The notes beneath the pieces were generated by a model. The model made no database searches. It was given only the letters and a program-made list of their open reading frames with translations, and had not been told where the DNA came from. This document shows, one piece after another, positions 57,501-64,000 of a DNA stretch of 64,000 nucleotides (within the stretch, counting starts at the first letter, position 1; each line of letters begins with the position of its first letter). Origin of the DNA: Thinopyrum elongatum (lineage: Eukaryota > Streptophyta > Magnoliopsida > Poales > Poaceae); assembly GCA_011799875.1 (NCBI GenBank), contig CM022301.1, forward strand, positions 14,606,443 to 14,670,442, in the 5' to 3' direction. Both the position numbers and the translations under genes were made by a program.

Positions 57501-58351
57501 TGGTGATACTCCTTCTTTGCAGCATTTTTCTTGTTTGTCGCTGACATCTTCTTACTCTTCTCCGATGTCTTGTGGGCCACAAATGCGGGCCAGTGATCTC
57601 TTATCTTCTCAAATCGGCCGGTGAATTCTGGAGTCTTCCCTTTGTCGACAAACGTTGATTTCAACTCATTCTTCCACCTCCTGAATAGATCTGCCATCTT
57701 CTTAAGAGCATGAGCCTTGACCAATGGCTCTATAACTGGCTTATCCGGATCCTCCTCTCGCGGTAGGGTGAAATTTGCCTTCAGCGCGGTCCAAAGATCA
57801 TCTTTCTGTCTATCGTTGACAAAAGACACTTGAGGGTCTTTGCTCTTAGGCTTATTCCATTGGTGGATGCTGATCGGGATCATGTCCCTAACAAGAACCC
57901 CGCACTGAGCAGAAAATGCTTCCTTGGTCCGGTTGGGTTCAATCCGTTGGCCATCGCCCTTGATTGCTGTGATCGTGAACCTTTCATCCTGGCGCAACCT
58001 TTTTTTCGGGCCTCGTCTCGTTACCGAAGTTTGGCTCGATCCGGAGGGCTAGAAAAGAAGAAAGAAGACAGTTAATATGTGTACATACCAAAACAATTAA
58101 TGCATCAATTAGCTAGTCAGCACAGGCTTAATTAATATATATACCTCGCCGGACTTTGCAACAGCTCCTTCCTCCATTTGCTCATCGGAGCCATCATAAT
58201 CAAGTCCTTCCACCTCCATTATTCGATCACCGGAGCCTGCTTCACCCTCTCCTTCCAGACCATCAGTGTCGTTGAGATACGACAAGATATCACCTCCGCC
58301 GAGGATTATGTCCCCCAACAACTGTTCTGCTTCGATGTCTCGGTGCTCCAT
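54539..58351 (-). pseudogene. D gene 2: Transposase_24-like protein with C-terminal Ulp1 protease domain
   Basis: Seven exons correspond one to one with B: 58145-58351, 55614-58048, 55350-55523, 55135-55261, 54984-55050, 54769-54873 and 54539-54664. It starts MEHRDIEAEQLLGDI. The Transposase_24 core (HHRTGSGGYLKARPLWDK, RTWFFGVGGTLDPETGKC), Pro-rich linker and Ulp1 residues are all readable (FHFILLEIKLEQG, VLDSK, WQEGGNIFCGYYVCEY). Two lesions stand out. TGA lies at 57068-57070, between the core and the Pro-rich linker. In exon 4 about 14 bp are lost and about 30 bp (ATGCGGCCATGACTGAAATG and onward) duplicated, shifting frame inside the protease. Exons 5 to 7 are intact. It carries fewer stops than B (one against three). 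Confidence 0.8.
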
Positions 58352-58431
58352 AGTTTCTGCAAATATTACAACATGGCAATTAATATACAAACATGACAGA
58401 TGGATATATTAGTGCAAACGTAGACCTAGCT

Positions 58432-58552
58432 AGCTCGACGCTTCTACGGTTTGGGGTGGCCTCGACAACTCTTCTAGGGTTTGGGGTGGCCTAGGCAACG
58501 CTTCTAGGGTTTGGGGTGGCCTCGACAACGCTTCTAGGGTTTGGGCCGGACC
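58432..58552 (-). repeat. Minisatellite, inverted counterpart of 44500-44690
   Basis: About four copies of GGGTTTGGGGTGGCCTCGAC-type units just upstream of gene 2 of D. Confidence 0.75.
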
Positions 58553-58589
58553 GCCTCTCTCATGAATGTCCGACGTCCGGACCGACAAG

Positions 58590-59087
58590 GGATTTAACAA
58601 AATGACGCCATTCTGGATGTGCAGAAAATGGTTCATATTTTTCCTGATCTCATCTACCCTTCTATATGTCACGTTGTCTAGTGTCAAAGAATTCAAGAAA
58701 ACCATGACTTCATCATTAGCCGGAAATGACAGGCGTATAATGGTACGAAGCTCTTCAAAGTTGTTTTGGAACGGAGTTCCCGATAGAATAATTCGCTTTT
58801 TGGTACAAAGTTCAGCAAAGAGCCTTCCGAATATCGCTATTTGGAAGGCCTTTGCTGAAATTCATACCAAAAGGCGAATTATTCTATCCGGAACTCCGTT
58901 CCAAAACAACTTTGAAGAGCTTCATAGCATCATACGCCTGTTACTTCCGACTAATGATGAAGCCATGGATTTCTTCAATACTTTGACAGACAACGTGACA
59001 TATAGAAGAATATATATATATATGAGATCAGAAAAAAAATTGGATCAACTTGGGCACATCCATAATGGGGGCATTCTTGATAAATCT
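58590..59087. repeat. Inverted repeat of a captured SNF2-type helicase fragment
   Basis: Two diverged arms of about 245 bp (58590-58835 and 58836-59087) mirror each other around GAATATCGCTATT. Each arm encodes the same piece: right arm on plus AIWKAFAEIHTKRRIILSGT then PFQNNFEEL; left arm on minus ILSGTPFQNNFEELRTIMRL then LTLDNVTYRRVDEIRKNMNH. SGTPFQNN is Swi2/Snf2 motif III. A transcript through the gene 2 leader would fold into a long hairpin. B keeps only the sense arm (44195-44400). The fragment is host-derived by inference. Confidence 0.75.
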
Positions 59088-59089
59088 AT

Positions 59090-59425
59090 ATATGTCAAAA
59101 TTCAAACTTTGACATATGATCAAACTTTGACATATGATCAAATGTTGCATATGTCAAAATTCAAACTTTGACATATGATCAAACTTTGATATATGTCCAC
59201 CGCGATATAAAATAATACATAGACTTGTTCGGGCGAGAGGGGGTTGATCGACGTCCCCCCTCATGTCAAAGTTACCGGAGTTATCTTCTAATGGTTTGGG
59301 TGGCCTCGAGAGTTTGTCGGGTAGGGGCGGGAGGGGGTAGGAGATCGACAACGCTTTTTTTCTAGGGTTTGGGTGGCCTCGAGAGTTGGTCGCCCGGTAT
59401 ATCGAGAGGGGGGTGAACATTTTAC
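59090..59425. other. Spacer with CAAACTTTGACATATGAT repeats
   Basis: Short tandem CATATGATCAAACTTTGA repeats (59090-59190), matching 44030-44190 of B inverted, followed by GC-rich sequence with GGGTGGCCTCGAGAG. It has no gene; the short frames are repeat-derived. Confidence 0.5.
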
Positions 59426-60340
59426 CTTAGTAACTTAGAAAAAAAATGTTATCGGGGAGGGGGTATATCGACCCCCCCCCTCATGTCAAAGTTATCGGGG
59501 AGGGGCTATATCGACAACGACATACATATAGCCACAAACATATAAAAAAAATGTTATCGGGGAAGGGATATATCGACCCCCCCCCCCCCCTCATGTTGAA
59601 GTTATCCGCGGAGGGGGTATATCGAGAGGGGGGGTGAACATTTTACCTTAGTAACTTAGAAAAAAAAATGTTATCGGGGAGGGGGTATATCGACCCCCCC
59701 CCCTCATGTCAAAGTATCGGGGAGGGGCTATACGACAACGACATACATATAGCCACATACATATAAAAAAATGTTATCGGGGAAGGGGTATATCGACCCC
59801 CCCCCCCCCTCATGTTGAAGTTATCGGGGAGGGGTAGGGGTAATCGAGAGGGGGGTGAACATTTTACCTTAGTAACTTAGAAAAAAATGTATCGGGAGGG
59901 GTTATATCGACCCCCCCCCCCCCTCATGTCAAAGTTATCGGGGAGGGGCTATATCGACAACGACATACATATAGCCACATCCATATAAAAAAAATCTTAC
60001 GGGGAAGGGGTATATCGACCCCCCCCCCTCATGTTGAAGTTATCGGGGAGGGGGTATATCGAGAGGGGGGTGAACATTTTACCTTAGTAACTTAGAAAAA
60101 AATGTTATCGGGGAGGGGTTATATCGACCCCCCCCCCCCCCCCCTGTCAAAGTTATCGGGGAGGGGCTATATCGACAACGACATACATATAGCCACATAC
60201 ATATAAAAAAAAATGTTATCGGGAGGAGGGTATACGACCCTCCCCCTCATGTTGAAGTTATCGGGGAGGGGGTATATCGACAACGACATACATACAAGAA
60301 AAAAATGTTATCGGGGAGGGGTATATCGACAAAGACATAC
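59425..60340. repeat. Satellite-like array, units of about 220 bp
   Basis: GTGAACATTTTACCTTAGTA recurs near 59411, 59634, 59856 and 60069, with GTTATCGGGGAGGGG, poly-C runs of 8-18 and CGACATACATATAGCCACA inside each unit. It lies between the captured fragment and the promoter of gene 2 in D. B lacks the expanded form. Poly-C lengths vary between units. Confidence 0.8.
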
Positions 60341-60600
60341 ATACATGGAAAAAAAGATATCCATCTATACATACATAGCCACATACATATATACATGGAA
60401 AAAAATGCTATGAAAAAAAATACATATATGAACAAAAAATTAATACACATATGAACAAAAAAAATACATATATGAACAAAAGAATGCTCTGAAAAAAAAT
60501 TAATACATATATGAACATTCATACATACAATAGCCATATACATACATATATACATTATATGTATATGAACAAAAAATTCATCAATAAAATATGAAAAAAA
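60340..60600. repeat. ATAC/ATAT microsatellite of D
   Basis: CATACATATATACATGG, AAAAAAATACATATATGAAC and similar units, the counterpart of 43400-43625 inverted. A GC-rich leader follows (60610-60770). Confidence 0.7.
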
Positions 60601-60800
60601 ATCATCATATACACAGAGCGGGGCGGCGGGGCAGCGGACGAGGGGAGGGAGGGCGGGAGGGGGAGGGCGAGGCGGGACGGTGGGGGGCGGGGGTCGGCGT
60701 GGGCTGGGGGGGGGCAGGGGCACGGGCGACGGCGACGGTGTCGGGGCAGCCTGGCGGCGTCGGGGAACTGCGATGAAACTGAAAATTTTCACAAGTCTTG

Positions 60801-61060
60801 CTTATATACACGAAGCATTGGTCCCGGTTCGTGCCACCAAACCGGGACTAAAGGGCGTGCATTGGGTCCCGGTTGGTGCCACGAAACCGGTACCAATGCA
60901 CCCCTTTAGTCCCGGTTGGTGCCACCAACCGGGACTAAAGGGCGTGCATGGTCCCGGTTGGTGCACGAAACCGGTACCAATGCACCCTTTAGTCCCGGTT
61001 GGTCGCCACCAACCGGGACAAAAAGCCTTGTGCTGCCCGCGTCGCGGCCAAAAGTTTAGT
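60801..61060 (-). promoter_or_regulatory. Internal promoter of D gene 2 with subterminal-type hairpins
   Basis: Read on the minus strand, several CCCGGTTGGTGGC / CCAACCGGGAC pairs (60822-61020) are followed by TATATAAG (60801-60808). It is the same architecture as 42781-43044 and 477-647. Further right, 61060-61255 matches the GGCCTGCATACGACT region of B and E, and 61256-61570 is AT-rich without a gene. Confidence 0.65.
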
Positions 61061-61589
61061 CCCACCTCGCTAGTTGAGAGAGCTCGAGAGTGGTTTATAA
61101 GCGCTGCTGCGCCCACTCTCTCGAGCTCCTCTCAACTGCAGGCTTTCGGGCCTAAACTCGCACTATGTGCCTGTGGGCCTATTGGGCCTGCTGCGGGCCT
61201 GAATCCTGGCCCATGGTTGGGTTTCTAGTCGTATTCAGGCCGTGGTGGCCCAGTAGGCGGCACTTTTTTTATTTTTATTTTGTTTTCTTTGTTGCTTTAT
61301 TTATTTTATTTTGTTTCTACTTACAACAAAATACTTACTGTTGCTATTTTTATTTATTTTATTAAATTTTATTTTATTTTATTTTGTTTCTACTTAATTA
61401 TTAAAGTTTATTTTGTTTCTACTTATTTATTTTATTTTGTTTCTACTTATTTATTTTATTTTCTTTTTTGCTTTATTTATTTATTTTATGAAAATTCTTT
61501 TTCTTTTAATGTTTTGAAGAGAAAATACTTTGATAATTTTAGTTGCATAAATTTTATATAATTTTAGTTTCAATAATACAAGAGGTTTA

Positions 61590-61870
61590 AAAAGTTGAAA
61601 AGCACTTCAAATGAACTCTGAAGAGGTTGAAAATGAGCATGATATCATCATTTCACCCACATAGCATGTGCTAAAAAGTTGAGAGGGTTACGGCAAAAAC
61701 TGGATGCACTTCGTGTACAAAATGGACAATCTCTTTCGAAGTATCAGGGTTTCGGACAAAAAGCCACCTGTTACAAAGGGATTTCATTTTTTTGAACTAA
61801 TTTGAACTCCAGACTTTTTGTGTGCTCAAAATGAACCATTCAAAACCACATCATCAATTTTCAACCCTTT
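61590..61870 (-). repeat. Single 330-bp unit after D transposase
   Basis: Contains CACCCACATAGCATGTGC and TCTTTCGAAGTATCAGGG. Relative to the transposase its orientation is the same as in B and opposite to that in E. Confidence 0.75.
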
Positions 61871-61886
61871 CTGACTTCATCTGTCT

Positions 61887-64000
61887 TCACTTTTTCTTCA
61901 CTTGTGTCATTTGCTTATTGCGCCGTAACCATGGATATTCTTCATCGCTTAACAGGGTGCTTGGGTCAGCCTTGACTTTGAAGGGAGGAATTTCATGAAA
62001 CTTTTCATAATCTTTAGACATGTCTGTCTTACCCTCCACTCCCACGATGTCTCTTTTCCCTGAAAGAACTATGTGGCGCTTTGGCTCATCGTATGATGTA
62101 TTCGCTTCCTTATCTTTTGTTTTTCTCGGTTTGGTAGACATGTCCTTCACATAGAAAACCTGCGCCACATCATTGGCTAGGACGAATGGTTCATCTGTGT
62201 ACCCAAGATTGTTCAGATCCACTGTTGTCATTCCGTAATGTGGCTCTACCTGTACCCCGCCTCCTGACAGATTGACCCATTTGCACTTAAACAAAGGGAC
62301 CTTAAAATTATGTCCGTAGTCAAGTTCCCATATGTCCACTATGTAACCATAATATGTGTCTTTTCCCCTCTTGGTTGCTGCATCAAAGCGGACACCACTG
62401 TTTTGGTTAGTGCTCTTTTGATCTTGGGCGATCGTGTAAAATGTATTCCCATTTATCTCGTATCCTTTGTAAGTCAATACAGTCGAAGATGGTCCCCTGG
62501 ACAACGAGTACAGCTCATCAGAAACAGTGTTGTCACCTCTGAGATGTGTTTCCAACCAATTGCCGAAAGTCCTGATGTGTTCACATGTAATCCAGTCGTC
62601 ACACTGCTCTGGGTGTTTGGAGCGCAGAATGTTCTTGTGTTCATCGACATACGGGGTCACCAAGGTAGAGTTCTGTAGAACTGTGTAGTGTGCTTGAGAC
62701 CAAGAATGCCCGTCCCTGCATATTATTGAGTCTCCTCCTAGCGTGCCTTTTCTAGTCAGTCTCCCCTCATACCGCGATTGAGGGAGACCAATCTTCTTAA
62801 GGTCAGGAATGAAGTCAACACAAAACCCAATGACATCCTCTGTTTGATGGCCCATGGAGATGCTTCCTTCTGGCCTAGCGCGGTTACGGACATATTTCTT
62901 TAGGACTCCCATGAACCTCTCAAAGGGGAACATATTGTGTAGAAATACGGGGCGCAGAACGACAATCTCGTCGACTAGATGAACTAGGACGTGCGTCATG
63001 ATATTGAAGAAGGATGGTGGGAACACCAGCTCGAAACTGACAAGACATTGCGCCACATCACTCCTTAGCCTTGGTATGATTTCTGGATCGATCACCTTCT
63101 GAGAGATTGCATTGAGGAATGCACATAGCTTCACAATGGCTAATCGAATGTTTTCCGGTAGAAGCCCCCTCAATGCAACCGGAAGCAGTTGCGTCATAAT
63201 CACGTGGCAGTCATGAGACTTTAGGTTCTGAAACTTTTTCTCTGCCATATTTATTATTCCATTTATATTCGACGAGAAGCAAGACGGGACCTTCATACTG
63301 AGCAGGCATTCAAAGAACATTTCCTTCTCTTCTTTGGTAAGAGCGTAGCTGGCAGGACCTTCATACTGCTTTGGAGGCATGCCGTCTTTTTCGTGCCAAC
63401 GTTGCAGGTCCTCCCGTGCTTCTGGTGTATCTTTTGTCTTTCCATACACGCCCAAGAAGCCTAGCAGGTTCACGCAAAGGTTCTTTGTCACGTGCATCAC
63501 GTCGATTGAAGAGCGGACCTCTAGGTCTTTCCAGTAGGGTAGGTCCCAAAATATAGATTTCTTCTTCCACATGGGAGCGCGTCCCTCAGCGTCATTCGGA
63601 ACAGATAGTCCGCCGGGACCCTTTCCAAAGATTACGTGTAAATCATTGACCATAGCAAGTACGTGATCACCGGTATGCATGGCGGGCTTCTTCCGGTGAT
63701 CTGCCTCGCCTTTGAAATGCTTGCCTTTCTTTCGACATTGATGGTTGGTCGGAAGAAATCGACAATGCCCCAGGTACACATTCTTCCTGCATTTGTCCAG
63801 GTATATACTTTCGGTGTCAGCTAAACAGTGCGTGCATGCGTGGTATCCCTTGTTTGTCTGTCCTGAAAGGTTACTGAGAGCAGGCCAATCATTGATGGTT
63901 ACAAACAGCAACGCATGCAGGTCAAATTCCTCCTGTCTGTGCTCATCCCACACACGTACACCGTTTCCATTCCACAGCTATAAAAGTTCTTCAACTAATG
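61887..64000 (-). pseudogene. D TNP2-type transposase, C-terminal two thirds, one stop
   Basis: Open for 688 codons from 63953 down to TGA at 61887, and it reads beyond the window to the right. The order is the Transposase_21 part (FDLHALLFVTINDWPALSN, HACTHCLADTESIY, KSIFWDLPYWKDLEVRSS, IDVMHVTKNLCVNLLGF), DUF4218 (EKKFQNLKSHDCHVIMTQ, NAISQKVIDPEI, FPPSFFNIMTHVLVHLVDE), DUF4216 (YEINGNTFYTIAQDQ, YIVDIWELDYGHNF) and a Lys end. In the continuing frame TAG replaces an expected CAG at 63978-63980 (LVEELL, stop, LWNGNG). Apart from that single codon, this is the best-preserved catalytic region in the window. The N-terminal third is not visible, so further lesions may exist. Confidence 0.8.

Larger units (their letters stand above)
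53969..64000 (-). mobile_element. CACTA element D, minus strand, runs off the window
   Basis: The terminus CACTAGTAGAAAAATGCCC at 53969 is the element's 3' end read inverted, preceded by CAG (53966-53968). From right to left it carries the TNP2 gene, one 330-bp unit, internal hairpin promoter, microsatellite, 220-bp satellite, captured SNF2 inverted repeat, minisatellite, Transposase_24/Ulp1 gene and 3' hairpins, the same order as B. Its 5' part (coiled-coil gene, 5' end) is outside the window. Confidence 0.9.

Noticed and set aside
59425..60340. Regularly spaced repeats resembling a CRISPR array
   Set aside because: The units are about 220 bp, no unique spacers of 25-40 bp occur, and the genome is a plant.

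Overview
The window is plant nuclear DNA, most likely from a Triticeae grass (wheat, Aegilops or barley group). The grounds are CACTA (En/Spm-type) transposons with CACTA termini and 3-bp target duplications, Stowaway-type MITEs with CTCCCTCCG ends, small Copia-like LTR elements, and one grass-type DUF1618 gene. Most of the 64 kb is nested transposons. There is no bacterial-style operon, rRNA, tRNA or CRISPR array. All calls were made by reading the sequence; no database search was run.

Layout. 1-15498 holds a tandem duplication of about 9.4 kb. Unit 1 (starting left of the window, ending at 6106) and unit 2 (6107-15498) each carry the 3' part of a CACTA element called E here, a Ty3/gypsy reverse-transcriptase remnant, a small LTR element, and the 5' part of a second CACTA element, A. 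Only the unit-2 copy of A runs to its right end: 13745-23554, target duplication CAC, inside an LTR element (12738-25049, target duplication GAAAG) that itself splits the gypsy remnant. 25238-26744 has no recognised gene. A second LTR element (26750-28711, GCTAC) is followed 8 bp later by a non-autonomous CACTA (28720-30878, TAT). 30882-34509 is mostly unassigned. A DUF1618-domain gene starts at 34510, and a 12.4-kb CACTA element B (36705-49091, ACT) interrupts an acidic coding tail behind it. 49092-53968 is the far side of that locus, with two MITEs and a GC-rich retroposon. A second member of the B family, D, runs on the minus strand from 53969 past the window end.

How the genes fit together. 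Each autonomous-type CACTA has two transcription units. The first encodes the TNP2-type transposase (transposase-associated domain, Transposase_21, DUF4218, DUF4216). The second encodes a Transposase_24-like protein ending in a Ulp1/C48 peptidase-like domain (A, B, D) or, in E, an apparent two-domain B3-like protein. Repeats of the subterminal type occur at the element ends and again immediately before the second unit, next to a TATA box in B, D and E. Both lineages also encode a small protein with a C-terminal membrane helix: a coiled-coil one in B and E, and one with an RNase H1-type hybrid-binding domain in A. D carries an inverted repeat of a captured SNF2-type helicase fragment. Nearly all the large transposon genes are broken by stops or frameshifts, so mobility would need proteins from elsewhere.
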